Shown here piece by piece: positions 1-8,660 of a stretch of 55,903 nt of DNA. Numbering within the stretch: the stretch's first letter is position 1; each line of letters starts with the position of its first letter. This DNA comes from Tannerellaceae bacterium (GTDB lineage: Bacteria; Bacteroidota; Bacteroidia; Bacteroidales; Tannerellaceae), in contig JAITRW010000002.1 in NCBI GenBank assembly GCA_031288175.1, forward strand, positions 1-55,903. The letters run 5' to 3'. The translations under genes were made by a program, and so were the position numbers. The notes below the pieces were generated by a model. That model saw only the letters and a program-made list of their open reading frames with translations. It ran no database searches and was not told the DNA's origin.

Positions 1-240
1 CATTTTCTGGTGGATGGCAAAGAAGTAAGAGGCCAGTATGCCGAATTTTCATTTAATCGATGGCCTTTCGACAAACCCTTCTATATCATTCTCAATCTTG
101 CTATTGGCGGGGATTGGGGGGGTGCTCAAAGAGAAGATCCGGATGGTGACGGTGTTTTCGATAACGGCGTCGATGATACTATCTTCAATAACCCCGTACA
201 GATGAAGGTAGACTGGGTGCGCGTTTACGAGTATCAATAA
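1..240 (+). CDS. Glycoside hydrolase family 16 (beta-glucanase), C-terminal end
   Basis: This is the last 79 codons of a gene cut by the left edge of the window. The frame is open from base 1 and stops at 238-240. The tail has the features of the closing strands of the GH16 jelly roll: a Y-x-I-L-N-L-A-I-G-G-x-W-G-G segment, an acidic insertion, then M-K-V-D-W-V-R-V-Y at the end. GH16 enzymes are secreted or surface endo-beta-1,3(4)-glucanases that act on laminarin-type glucans. The catalytic E-x-D-x-x-E motif would lie outside the window, so activity and substrate cannot be judged. The last residues form the beta sandwich, with no type IX secretion C-terminal domain after it. Confidence 0.8.
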   Translation, partial: HFLVDGKEVRGQYAEFSFNRWPFDKPFYIILNLAIGGDWGGAQREDPDGDGVFDNGVDDTIFNNPVQMKVDWVRVYEYQ

Positions 241-271
241 CCCTTTTCTGAAATAGACAGCGAAGGTGCTC

Positions 272-309
272 ATACTGCCCTCCCGTGGACATCTGCGAGA
301 GGGCAGTAT
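272..309 (+). terminator. Perfect 11-bp inverted repeat after the GH16 gene
   Basis: Bases 272-282 and 299-309 are exact reverse complements around a 16-base loop. The hairpin starts 32 bases after the GH16 stop codon. No U-run follows, so it may be a weak terminator or an mRNA 3'-end stabiliser. It also overlaps the first possible start codon of the next reading frame (285), which argues for the later start at 363. Confidence 0.45.
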
Positions 310-362
310 ACTTTGAGGGCTATCGGAACGTTAATAGGGTATACGAACACGTCCCATTTACG

Positions 363-1157
363 ATGAGCCTGATACGACGGGTAATCTTTTGCCTGCTGCT
401 ATTCCGGGGATATTTCCTTTGGTATAGCACGGAGGCCCTTTTGGCGCAGGAATTTAAGTATGAAATAGGAGGGACAGGCGGCATGGGCTCTTACTTAGGG
501 GACGTGAACAAGACGGTACCTTTGTTGGACAGCCGGGCGATGGTCGGCGCAATGTTTCGCGGAAACCCGAACTTCCGTTGGGCGTACAAGACACAGCTTT
601 TATGGGGACAGATAGCAGGCTCTTCAAACGGGACGGATAACGTCTTCCCAGCCCTGTTGTCTCCAGAAGTAAGATTTCGCCGTTCGTGGATAGAGGTAAG
701 CGGTCAGGGAGAGTTTAATTTCTTTCCGTACAGCGACAAGTTCGGTTACTTGAATACACGCCGTTTGACGCCGTACATAGCCTTCGGTCTCGGCCTGACG
801 GTAGCGTCGGGTGGGGACCGTTTGTTTGTGGCGATGCATATACCCGTAGGGGTAGGGGTGAAGTATAAGCTGATGAACAGGATAAACGTGGGGAGCGAAT
901 TGACATTCCGCAAACTGCTGAGCGATGGTTTTGAGGGAGTTACGGCGTTGAAAGATCCTTACGGCATCACGAGCAGTCTTTGGAAAAACAAGGATTGGTA
1001 CGTCTGCCTGCAACTCTCCCTTACGTGGGATTTCGGCCTCCGCACAGCTGCGTGTAACAATGCTACAGGCATACCTAAGAAAGAGAAAACCAAGAAGAGA
1101 CGTTCTAAAAAAGACAAGGGCGAACCGGTAGGCTCGCCCCTTCTCCAGACACTTTGA
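363..1157 (+). CDS. DUF6089-type outer membrane beta-barrel protein
   Basis: A 264-residue protein with an N-terminal hydrophobic signal segment (about residues 5-29, ending in A-L-L-A-Q). After it come alternating hydrophobic and aromatic strands typical of a small outer membrane barrel. The start of the mature part (F-K-Y-E-I-G-G with G-S-Y-L-G-D) and the P-Y-I-A-F-G-L-G and G-V-G-V-K-Y-K strands match the Bacteroidota DUF6089 family, which has no established function. The C-terminus is a lysine/arginine-rich tail. The frame is open from 285, but that codon sits inside a hairpin and adds residues ahead of the signal peptide, so ATG 363 is chosen. The gene converges on tpiA, with 21 bases between the stops. 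Confidence 0.75.
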   Translation: MSLIRRVIFCLLLFRGYFLWYSTEALLAQEFKYEIGGTGGMGSYLGDVNKTVPLLDSRAMVGAMFRGNPNFRWAYKTQLLWGQIAGSSNGTDNVFPALLSPEVRFRRSWIEVSGQGEFNFFPYSDKFGYLNTRRLTPYIAFGLGLTVASGGDRLFVAMHIPVGVGVKYKLMNRINVGSELTFRKLLSDGFEGVTALKDPYGITSSLWKNKDWYVCLQLSLTWDFGLRTAACNNATGIPKKEKTKKRRSKKDKGEPVGSPLLQTL

Positions 1158-1178
1158 CAGGATTTACCCCATTAATAT

Positions 1179-1934
1179 TCAATAGGCTTCTACAATAGGG
1201 AGGAACGTATTGGCCGCAAGCGCCGCTCCTCCTATCAATCCGCCATCTACATCAGGTTGGGCAATCAGCTCTTTTACATTTCCCGCATTCATGCTTCCTC
1301 CGTAAAGGATACTGCACTCGTCAGCTATCGCTTTCCCGTAGTGAGCCGCTATCGTCTTGCGTATATGGGCATGAATCTCTTGCGCCTGAGCGGAAGAGGC
1401 CGTTTTTCCCGTTCCGATAGCCCAGACAGGTTCGTAGGCGATTACGATCTTACCGAACTCTGCGTCCGTAAGGTGGAAGAGAGATTGTTTAAGCTGTTCT
1501 TCCACCACGCTGAAATGTTTCCCCGCCTCACGCTGCTCCAACGATTCACCTACGCAGAAGATGATCTTCAGTTTATGCATCAAGGCCTTCCCGACCTTCG
1601 TTTTCAGGATGTCCGCCGTTTCGTGGCAGAGCGAACGCCTTTCGGAGTGACCCAGGATCACGTAACGCGCTCCTGCCCCGAAGAGCATCTCTGCGGAGAC
1701 TTCTCCGGTATAGGCGCCTTTTTCGTAGATAGAGCAGTCTTGGCCGCCGACAAACAGTTTGTCGTGATCAATAATACCTTCCACAGCTGAGATATGCGTA
1801 TGAGGCACGCACAAGATCACTGTACACTGGGGTGTCTTTACCCGCAGCGCAAGGTTGATTTCTTTGGCAAGGCAGATACCCTGCCCCACCGTGTTGTTCA
1901 TTTTCCAATTACCGGCAATAATTTTCTTTCTCAT
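1179..1934 (-). CDS. tpiA: Triosephosphate isomerase
   Basis: Interconverts dihydroxyacetone phosphate and glyceraldehyde 3-phosphate in cytoplasmic glycolysis and gluconeogenesis. The 251-residue length is normal for the family. The catalytic residues are present: Asn9 and Lys11 in the G-N-W-K-M-N motif, electrophile His96 in G-H-S-E-R-R, and base Glu168 in A-Y-E-P-V-W. The mobile loop W-A-I-G-T-G-K follows. The C-terminal phosphate-binding Y-G-G-S and G-G-L-I-G-G-A motifs are intact. It is the third gene of a leftward operon after the DUF1599 and DoxX/MauE-like genes, an arrangement seen in other Bacteroidales. Confidence 0.97.
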   Translation of the reverse strand: MRKKIIAGNWKMNNTVGQGICLAKEINLALRVKTPQCTVILCVPHTHISAVEGIIDHDKLFVGGQDCSIYEKGAYTGEVSAEMLFGAGARYVILGHSERRSLCHETADILKTKVGKALMHKLKIIFCVGESLEQREAGKHFSVVEEQLKQSLFHLTDAEFGKIVIAYEPVWAIGTGKTASSAQAQEIHAHIRKTIAAHYGKAIADECSILYGGSMNAGNVKELIAQPDVDGGLIGGAALAANTFLPIVEAY

Positions 1935-1965
1935 AATCTTTATGTTATTTCAAGTGGCTGGATCT

Positions 1966-3102
1966 TCATTTTTTGAAAACATTTACGGCCTCAAAAGTAA
2001 ACTTTTCGGCCAGATCACCAAGGTGCCATTTACCGGTGATTTTCCCGTCACAGATCAATACGATACCCGGATTAGCCCGAATAATGGTACGTAGAATCGT
2101 CGCATCGGCTGTCAGGAAGGGATAATCCCCTCCTGTGCGGTCTCTCCAAGTGAGGATGGCACTTTCGGAAGACGCCGTCAAGCCGTAGAACGCATACGAG
2201 TGACTTTCTGCATAGTCAAAAAGAGCATTAATTGTTTCGGCATATTTATCATCAGCCTTTTCCACAGAAGGCATTACTACCAGGTATAGCCGTGCGGTAT
2301 CGCTCAGCACATCCTCCGTAACGTCCTTCCCATCCTCATCATACAGTACAAAGCCGGTCACCAGAGGCCGTTCTCCCTCTTTTATCAGCGTAGCTTCGGC
2401 ATCAACAAACCTCCACGACGAGTCTTTCAGGGGGGCGTCCTCCAGGCCGAACCGTTTTTCCTCCCCCTCTTTGCTGTATATAAACGAATAGGCGTATACA
2501 TCAACGTCAGCATCCTTAGGCACGAGCGTCAGTGTACGTATATCGGCGCCCACTTTGAAGGGACGGAAATCAATCATCGGCAAATGTGAATAATTCCATT
2601 CCATAAACACAACCAGCCCCACCCCCAGCGTCACCGCTACCGGCAATTGCTCCTTTCGCCATCGCCATCTGTAACCGGCGATCTTTGCCCTCAAAAAGAA
2701 AATCACAGCCATCCCCAGTAGCAGCACATTCTTGCCTAGCGTCTGCCAATTAGTTAAGTGAACCGCGTCGCCAAAGCACCCGCAGTCGCTCACCGGATTG
2801 AAGAGCGCCAAGTAAAGTGTCATCGGCGTCATCACCACCATGAAGAGCAATGCACCTAAGGAGGCCGTCGGCACGTAGATACCCAGCAACAGGCCTCCTC
2901 CCAGAATAAATTCTACCGTACAGAGTATACCCCCCAGTATTAGCGGAAAAAGATCACCTGTCTCCCCCCATGGAAAAAAAGCAGTCAGGTATTCTCCTAC
3001 CTTAAGGCCTCCTCCCACAGGATCTACTGCCTTGACAAAGCCGGAAAACACGAATACCAACCCCAGTACAACCTGTATAGCTCTTACAAGCGTCTTCATC
3101 AT
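1966..3102 (-). CDS. BT_3928-type DoxX/MauE membrane protein with thioredoxin-like tail
   Basis: A 378-residue inner membrane protein. The first 160 or so residues hold about four transmembrane helices of the DoxX/MauE fold, starting with V-F-V-F-S-G-F-V-K-A-V-D-P and including the D-C-G-C-F-G motif typical of MauE-like redox proteins. A further membrane segment lies near residues 155-170. The remaining ~200 residues look periplasmic. They end in a segment resembling a thioredoxin fold (N-P-G-I-V-L-I region) but without a C-x-x-C pair. Only three bases separate it from the upstream DUF1599 gene, and tpiA follows, so the three are probably cotranscribed. The role is unknown; a link to periplasmic redox chemistry is only inference from the C-G-C motif. 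Confidence 0.75.
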   Translation of the reverse strand: MMKTLVRAIQVVLGLVFVFSGFVKAVDPVGGGLKVGEYLTAFFPWGETGDLFPLILGGILCTVEFILGGGLLLGIYVPTASLGALLFMVVMTPMTLYLALFNPVSDCGCFGDAVHLTNWQTLGKNVLLLGMAVIFFLRAKIAGYRWRWRKEQLPVAVTLGVGLVVFMEWNYSHLPMIDFRPFKVGADIRTLTLVPKDADVDVYAYSFIYSKEGEEKRFGLEDAPLKDSSWRFVDAEATLIKEGERPLVTGFVLYDEDGKDVTEDVLSDTARLYLVVMPSVEKADDKYAETINALFDYAESHSYAFYGLTASSESAILTWRDRTGGDYPFLTADATILRTIIRANPGIVLICDGKITGKWHLGDLAEKFTFEAVNVFKK

Positions 3103-3105
3103 CGC

Positions 3106-3642
3106 CTACCTTTCCAATTGAATAAGCGCAAAGAGGGCATAATTGATAATATCGGCATAATTGGCATCAATTCCTTCGGAATATAGCGTTTGTCCTCCAT
3201 TGTCTTCAATCTGTTTGATTCGGCAGAGCTTCATCAGGATAATGTCGGTATAAGTAGACACCCTCATATGCCGCCAGGCCTCGTCATAGTCATGATTTTT
3301 CGCCCACATGAGATTCGTCACCGCCTCAATATGCTGGTCGTAGCGCGCGATCGCCTCCTCATGGTGGAGGTCAAGGGGCGTATTTTTTCCTGCCTCTAAT
3401 TGGATCAAGCCGATCACACCGTAGTTAACGATCCCTATAAACTCGGTTTCTATCCCTTCATCAATTCTCGCCTTCCCCTTCTTCTCAAGGCTCCGGATAC
3501 GCGCCGCTTTGATAAAGATCTGGTCGGTAACCGACGTTGGCCTCAGGATACGCCACGAAGCGCCGTAATCCGAAAGCTTGTTTTCATAGACCTTCTTACA
3601 TCGCCGAATCGCCTCTTGGAACTGTTCGGACGTGTTTTCCAT
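3106..3642 (-). CDS. DUF1599 (nucleotide modification associated domain 1) protein
   Basis: A 178-residue soluble protein made of two similar halves. Each half contains a Y-D-x-x-W-R-x-x-R / Y-G-x-S-W-R-x-x-R helix followed by D-x-I-x-x-K-x-x-R-I and an N-Y-x-x-x-x-L-I-Q-L-E end. This internal duplication is typical of the DUF1599 family, named for an association with nucleotide modification systems but without a known reaction. The open frame extends to 3660, but the first six residues are dispensable, and ATG 3642 lies about 40 bases after a good promoter element on the same strand. It is first in the operon with the DoxX/MauE-like gene and tpiA. Confidence 0.8.
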   Translation of the reverse strand: MENTSEQFQEAIRRCKKVYENKLSDYGASWRILRPTSVTDQIFIKAARIRSLEKKGKARIDEGIETEFIGIVNYGVIGLIQLEAGKNTPLDLHHEEAIARYDQHIEAVTNLMWAKNHDYDEAWRHMRVSTYTDIILMKLCRIKQIEDNGGQTLYSEGIDANYADIINYALFALIQLER

Positions 3643-3682
3643 AATGATTCTTTTTTGCAACAGGTTCTCTTTTTTCGACTCT

Positions 3683-3690
3683 CAAAAGTA
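3683..3690 (-). promoter_or_regulatory. -7 promoter element for the DUF1599-tpiA operon
   Basis: Reads TACTTTTG on the minus strand, an exact match to the Bacteroidota TAnnTTTG -7 consensus, 40 bases upstream of ATG 3642. It lies in the 120-base divergent region shared with parE. No clear -33 TTTG was found at the usual distance. Confidence 0.6.
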
Positions 3691-3770
3691 GGAAAACTTA
3701 CTTATCTGTACCTACTATCTCCATCTATCTCGAAAAAGAAGATAATGATGATCTAAAAGGCGAATTTCTC

Positions 3771-3778
3771 TACTTTTG
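3771..3778 (+). promoter_or_regulatory. -7 promoter element for parE-leuS
   Basis: TACTTTTG, an exact TAnnTTTG match ending only five bases before ATG 3784. The expected transcription start is therefore at or next to the start codon, which would make the mRNA leaderless or nearly so. Confidence 0.55.
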
Positions 3779-3783
3779 CCCGC

Positions 3784-5670
3784 ATGACGAATAGCAAGCT
3801 TAATCACAATTCACGTGTAGTACAGACTCAGTCGGATGAATCCGGTTATCACGAGGAGGATATCACTACTCTCGACTGGATGGAGCATATCCGTCGACGC
3901 CCCGGAATGTATATTGGTAAATTGGGGGACGGTTCGTCTGCCGACGATGGGATCTATGTGCTCCTCAAAGAGGTGCTTGATAATTCGATTGACGAATACA
4001 TGATGGGGTTCGGCAAATCAATTGAGGTGTCTGTGGAAGATGGTTACGTGACCGTCCGCGACTACGGCAGGGGCGTTCCGCTGGGAAAAGTGCTTGATGT
4101 GTCAAGCCGGATGAATACGGGTGCCAAGTACGACAATAAATCCTTCAAGAAATCCGTCGGCCTCAATGGCGTGGGTATCAAGGCAGTCAATGCCTTGAGT
4201 AGTTTTTTCCAGATTACAGCCTTTCGCGAGGGGCAATGTAAATCAATCGAATATTGTCGTGCGCAAGTTACTGTCGATCATCCCCTTTCACCCAATAGCG
4301 AGCCTAATGGCACCTTCGTGTGTTTCAAACCCGATGAGGAGATTTTTAAAGAATACCGTTACCGTGACGATTTTGTCGAACCCCTGCTAAAAAACTACAC
4401 ACACCTCAATGCAGGGCTTGTGATCCACTATAACGGCAAGAAATTCTTTTCCAAGGGGGGACTCTCCGATCTCCTTAGCGACTGTATGACTGCCGATCCC
4501 CTATATCCTATTATCCACCTTAAAGGTGCCGACATCGAAATTGTCCTCACCCACAGTAATCAGTACGGGGAAGAATTCTACTCTTTTGTCAACGGCCAGC
4601 ATACCACCCAGGGAGGTACCCACCTCTCCGCCTTCCGCGAAGCGTTGGGACGTGTGATCAAGGAATATTACGGCAAACCGTTTGAATATGCCGACATCAG
4701 GGCCGGTATCGTAGCGGCGATCAGTATAAAGGTAGAAGAGCCGGTGTTTGAAAGCCAGACAAAGACTAAGCTGGGAAGCAAGGACATGGCTCCGGGTGGG
4801 GTGACGATCGCTAAGTTTGTCAACGACTTTGTCAAGCAGGAGCTGGATAACTATCTCCACAAAAATCCGGAGACTTCTGATATCCTCTTCCACAAGATTC
4901 AAGATGCCGAAAAAGAACGCAAAGCTATCGCAGGGGTTACCAAACTTGCCCGCGAGCGTGCAAAAAAAGCGAACCTCCATAACCGCAAGCTCCGCGACTG
5001 TCGTATCCACCTGACCGACACCAAAGGCGATAACCGCGCCGAGACTTCGATTTTTATCACTGAAGGGGATTCGGCCAGCGGTTCTATCACCAAAAGCAGG
5101 GATCCTAATCTCCAAGCTGTCTTCAGTCTCCGAGGCAAGCCTCTTAACACCCATGGGCTGACTAAAAAAATTGTTTACGAAAACGAGGAATTCAATCTCC
5201 TCCAAGCTGCTCTTAATATCGAAGATGACCTTGATGGACTACGTTACAACCGCGTGATCATCGCTACCGACGCCGATGTGGATGGGATGCATATCCGGTT
5301 GCTGCTGATTACCTTTTTCCTACAGTTCTTTCCTGACCTTGTGCGCGCCGGCCATATATATATCCTTCAAACGCCCCTTTTTAGGGTACGCAATCGGCAA
5401 CGTACGTGGTACTGTTATTCCGAAGAAGAACGTCTTCAGGCACTCCGCCAGGTGGGTAAAAATCCTGAAATCACGCGTTTCAAAGGGCTGGGGGAAATTT
5501 CCCCTGACGAATTCAAGCACTTCATCGGAAAAGATATTCGCCTTGACCCCGTGACGATGAAAAAGGAAGATGCCGTCAAGGAAATGCTTGAATTTTATAT
5601 GGGTAAAAATACACCCAACAGACAGGAGTTTATTATCAATAACCTCGTTATCGAAGAGGACGTGGCTTGA
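3784..5670 (+). CDS. parE: DNA topoisomerase IV subunit B (ParE, GyrB-like)
   Basis: ATPase subunit of a type IIA topoisomerase; with ParC it decatenates daughter chromosomes. At 628 residues it is the normal Bacteroidota ParE size and shorter than most GyrB. The GHKL ATPase domain shows [16 protein letters not shown] and the G-V-G-x-K-A-V-N-A-L-S loop. The transducer domain has Q-T-K-T-K-L-G. The TOPRIM domain carries E-G-D-S-A-S-G near residue 427 and D-A-D-V-D-G-M-H near 496. The ATG at 3784 is the only plausible start before the conserved core. parC is not in the window; leuS follows after 21 bases. It could be a second GyrB, but length and sequence favour ParE. Confidence 0.9.
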   Translation: MTNSKLNHNSRVVQTQSDESGYHEEDITTLDWMEHIRRRPGMYIGKLGDGSSADDGIYVLLKEVLDNSIDEYMMGFGKSIEVSVEDGYVTVRDYGRGVPLGKVLDVSSRMNTGAKYDNKSFKKSVGLNGVGIKAVNALSSFFQITAFREGQCKSIEYCRAQVTVDHPLSPNSEPNGTFVCFKPDEEIFKEYRYRDDFVEPLLKNYTHLNAGLVIHYNGKKFFSKGGLSDLLSDCMTADPLYPIIHLKGADIEIVLTHSNQYGEEFYSFVNGQHTTQGGTHLSAFREALGRVIKEYYGKPFEYADIRAGIVAAISIKVEEPVFESQTKTKLGSKDMAPGGVTIAKFVNDFVKQELDNYLHKNPETSDILFHKIQDAEKERKAIAGVTKLARERAKKANLHNRKLRDCRIHLTDTKGDNRAETSIFITEGDSASGSITKSRDPNLQAVFSLRGKPLNTHGLTKKIVYENEEFNLLQAALNIEDDLDGLRYNRVIIATDADVDGMHIRLLLITFFLQFFPDLVRAGHIYILQTPLFRVRNRQRTWYCYSEEERLQALRQVGKNPEITRFKGLGEISPDEFKHFIGKDIRLDPVTMKKEDAVKEMLEFYMGKNTPNRQEFIINNLVIEEDVA

Positions 5671-5691
5671 TCACAAAAAAGGAATAGTACG

Positions 5692-8514
5692 ATGGATTAC
5701 GCTTTCAGGGAAATCGAAGCCAAATGGCAGCAATGGTGGAAAGAGAAGGATATCTACCGTGTTGAGGCGGATACCGATCGCCCTAAATGTTATGTGCTTG
5801 ACATGTTTCCTTACCCCTCGGGTGCAGGGTTGCATGTGGGACATCCGCTCGGATATATCGCTTCGGATATATACGCCCGCTATAAACGTCTGAACGGTTT
5901 TAATGTCCTCCACCCGATGGGTTACGATGCCTACGGGTTACCTGCCGAACAGTATGCTATCCAAACGGGACAACATCCCGCTGTCACTACGCAAAACAAC
6001 ATCAACCGCTACCGTAGCCAGATGGATAAACTGGGATTCTGCTTCGACTGGTCCCGCGAAATACGTACCTCCAGCCCCGACTATTATCGCTGGACACAAT
6101 GGGTTTTTATCCGTATGTTCCACAGTTACTACGACCTCAACCAAAACAAAGCCTGCTCCATCGTAAGCTTGGCCGAACATTTCGCTGCCAAAGGAACGGA
6201 CTCTCTCCATGCCGTCTGCGGACAACCTCATGCATTCTCTGCCGGAGAATGGAAAGCGTTTCCCGAAAAAGAACGGCAAACCATCCTCATGGAGTATCGC
6301 CTTGCCTATCTCGCCGACACTGCCGTCAACTGGTGTCCAGGTTTAGGTACAGTCTTGGCTAACGATGAAGTAATCAACGGCCTCTCCGAAAGAGGTGGCT
6401 ACCCCGTTGAACAGAAAATAATGCGTCAATGGTGTCTCCGCGTCTCCGCGTACGCCAACCGCCTACTCGAAGGACTTGACAGCATTGACTGGACAGATTC
6501 TCTTAAAGAAACCCAGCGTAACTGGATAGGCCGCAGTGAAGGCGCCGAAGTAGACTTCTGCATAGATGGCGTAAACCAGCCCCTTACCGTCTTCACCACC
6601 CGTCCCGATACCCTTTACGGCGTCACCTTCATGGTACTTGCACCCGAAAGCGAGTGGGTAAACAGGGTCACTTCCGCCAAAAACCGTCCTGCCGTCGACG
6701 CATACCTGGACGCCACCCGCAAGCGTACCGAACGTGAACGGATTGCCGAACGTCGTGTCACCGGTGTCTTCTCCGGTGCTTATGCCCGGCATCCTCTCAC
6801 GGGCAAAGCTATCCCTGTCTGGATAAGCGACTATGTTCTGGTCGGCTACGGAACGGGTGCCATCATGGCCGTCCCTGCTCACGATAGCCGTGACTACGCC
6901 TTTGCACAACATTTCTCCCTGCCTATCCTTCCCCTCATCGAAGGTTGTGACGTCTCCACCCAAAGCTTCGACGCCAAGGAAGGGATCCTCATCAACTCGC
7001 CTAAGGAAGGAGAAGAGGGGTTTGTCCTCAACGGACTTTCTGTCAAAGAAGCTATCGCGCGCACCAAGGATTACATCGAAGCGCATGGGCTGGGTCACAT
7101 CAAAACGAATTACCGCCTTCGCGACGCTATCTTCAGCCGACAACGCTACTGGGGCGAACCGTTTCCTGTTTACTACGATGCCGACGGCCTCCCTCAAACC
7201 CTTCCCGAAGAATGTCTTCCCCTGGAGCTTCCCGAAGTGGACAAATTCCTCCCCACTGCTGACGGAGACCCTCCCCTCGGGCACGCCACCCAATGGGCGT
7301 GGGACACTGTGCAGCAGAAAGTGACCGATACCGCCCGTATTGACCGTCGTACAGTCTTCCCTCTCGAACTGAATACTATGCCGGGCTTTGCAGGCTCTTC
7401 TGCCTATTTCCTCCGCTATCAGGATCCCAAGAACGACCAAGCCCTTGTCTCTTCCCAAACTAATTCTTATTGGCGTAACGTTGATCTCTACCTCGGCGGT
7501 ACCGAACATGCTACCGGACACCTCATTTACTCTCGCTTCTGGAACAAGTTTCTTTTCGATATCGGCGTTGCCTGCGAAGATGAACCGTTCCGCCGCCTCA
7601 TCAACCAAGGCATGATACAAGGACGCTCCAACTTTGTTTACCGTATCAATGGCGCTAATCGTTTCGTCTCTTACAATCTCAAAGACAACTACGAAGTTAC
7701 TCCCCTCCATGTAGATGTCAATATTGTTTCCAACGATATCCTTGATATTGATGCTTTCCGGAAGTGGAATCCCGAATATCGCGATGCGGAATTTATTCTC
7801 GAAGAAGGTAACCGTTACGTTTGTGGATGGGCTGTGGAAAAGATGTCCAAGTCTATGTATAATGTGGTCAATCCTGACCTTATTGTCGAACGTTACGGAG
7901 CCGATACCCTCCGCCTCTACGAGATGTTTCTCGGTCCCCTTGAACAATCCAAACCCTGGGATACCAATGGTATTGACGGCGTTCACCGCTTCCTGAGGAA
8001 ACTTGTCGCCCTCTACGAACCTGTGGCCGATACTGCCCCTGACCCCAAGGCTTTGAAGGCCATCCACAAACTGATTAAGAAAGTCACCTTCGACATCGAA
8101 CATTTCTCTTTCAACACCTCCGTTAGTGCCTTCATGATCTGTGTCAACGAACTCACTTCCCTGCGCCCTCTTACCAGGGACATCCTCCGTCCCCTCAGCA
8201 TCGTGCTTGCACCCTTCGCCCCTCATCTTGCCGAAGATCTTTGGCATCGCCTTTATCCCGAAGAAACGGGATCAATTTGCGATGCACGGTGGCCTGACTT
8301 CAATGAGATGCTTTTGCAGGAAAATACCGATACCTATGCAATCTCTTTCAACGGGAAAGTACGTTTCACACTTTCTCTATCCGCCAATTTGACTGCTGCC
8401 GAAGTAGAAGCTGCCGTTATTGCTCATCCCCTCACTTGCCAGCGACTCGAAGGAAATGTTTCTCCGCGCAAGATCATCGTTATCCTCCATAAGATTGTCA
8501 ACATTGTCCTTTGA
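5692..8514 (+). CDS. leuS: Leucyl-tRNA synthetase
   Basis: Charges tRNA-Leu with leucine, with editing of mischarged tRNA. The class I signature is [13 protein letters not shown] near residues 41-53, and the K-M-S-K-S loop is near residue 717. The CP1 editing domain is recognisable from T-T-R-P-D-T-L-Y-G and a later [12 protein letters not shown] motif. At 940 residues it is longer than E. coli LeuRS (about 860), in line with the insertions in the Bacteroidota form. The C-terminal domain ends in V-R-x-x-L-x-x-x-A/L strands. It starts 21 bases after parE and has no promoter element of its own, so it is probably cotranscribed. Confidence 0.96.
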   Translation: MDYAFREIEAKWQQWWKEKDIYRVEADTDRPKCYVLDMFPYPSGAGLHVGHPLGYIASDIYARYKRLNGFNVLHPMGYDAYGLPAEQYAIQTGQHPAVTTQNNINRYRSQMDKLGFCFDWSREIRTSSPDYYRWTQWVFIRMFHSYYDLNQNKACSIVSLAEHFAAKGTDSLHAVCGQPHAFSAGEWKAFPEKERQTILMEYRLAYLADTAVNWCPGLGTVLANDEVINGLSERGGYPVEQKIMRQWCLRVSAYANRLLEGLDSIDWTDSLKETQRNWIGRSEGAEVDFCIDGVNQPLTVFTTRPDTLYGVTFMVLAPESEWVNRVTSAKNRPAVDAYLDATRKRTERERIAERRVTGVFSGAYARHPLTGKAIPVWISDYVLVGYGTGAIMAVPAHDSRDYAFAQHFSLPILPLIEGCDVSTQSFDAKEGILINSPKEGEEGFVLNGLSVKEAIARTKDYIEAHGLGHIKTNYRLRDAIFSRQRYWGEPFPVYYDADGLPQTLPEECLPLELPEVDKFLPTADGDPPLGHATQWAWDTVQQKVTDTARIDRRTVFPLELNTMPGFAGSSAYFLRYQDPKNDQALVSSQTNSYWRNVDLYLGGTEHATGHLIYSRFWNKFLFDIGVACEDEPFRRLINQGMIQGRSNFVYRINGANRFVSYNLKDNYEVTPLHVDVNIVSNDILDIDAFRKWNPEYRDAEFILEEGNRYVCGWAVEKMSKSMYNVVNPDLIVERYGADTLRLYEMFLGPLEQSKPWDTNGIDGVHRFLRKLVALYEPVADTAPDPKALKAIHKLIKKVTFDIEHFSFNTSVSAFMICVNELTSLRPLTRDILRPLSIVLAPFAPHLAEDLWHRLYPEETGSICDARWPDFNEMLLQENTDTYAISFNGKVRFTLSLSANLTAAEVEAAVIAHPLTCQRLEGNVSPRKIIVILHKIVNIVL

Positions 8515-8524
8515 TATGCCGTAT

Positions 8525-8632
8525 ACAAAAAAACGCCCCCGCCTTCTCCATCGGAAAGATCAGGCAGGGGCAGCAAAGCAACAGAAACAGAATGGTCGGA
8601 TTTGCAGGGGGAAAAGATTTTCATCCCTTGCA
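8525..8632 (-). ncRNA. Candidate small RNA antisense to the leuS-glgB spacer
   Basis: On the minus strand a TACTTTTG promoter element (8638-8645) is followed about 60 bases later by a strong intrinsic terminator. The arms are 8563-8571 and 8535-8543, 9 bp with one mismatch, followed by a run of seven T. The predicted transcript is about 105 nt and leaves both flanking genes untouched. Its 5' part can form a second hairpin (G-rich 8622-8630 with C-rich 8605-8615). No leftward gene lies here, so the promoter and terminator have no other evident purpose. I do not recognise the RNA family. A short reading frame starts at 8633 but runs on past the terminator into leuS antisense, so a protein is unlikely. 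Confidence 0.45.
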
Positions 8633-8637
8633 TGACA

Positions 8638-8645
8638 CAAAAGTA
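8638..8645 (-). promoter_or_regulatory. -7 promoter element of the candidate small RNA
   Basis: TACTTTTG on the minus strand. A TTTG (8674-8677) lies upstream on the same strand, but at 28 bases it is too far away to count as a regular -33 partner. Confidence 0.4.
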
Positions 8646-8660
8646 TCCCCATAAACAGCT

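Noticed and set aside
1118-1139. Hairpin G-G-G-C-G-A / T-C-G-C-C-C at the end of the DUF6089 gene
   Set aside because: It is inside the coding region, short, and lacks a U-run on the plus strand; possible terminator for tpiA on the minus strand but too weak to list.
6463-8247. 594-codon open frame on the minus strand opposite leuS
   Set aside because: No recognised protein features; it is a shadow of the codon bias of the well-supported leuS gene.
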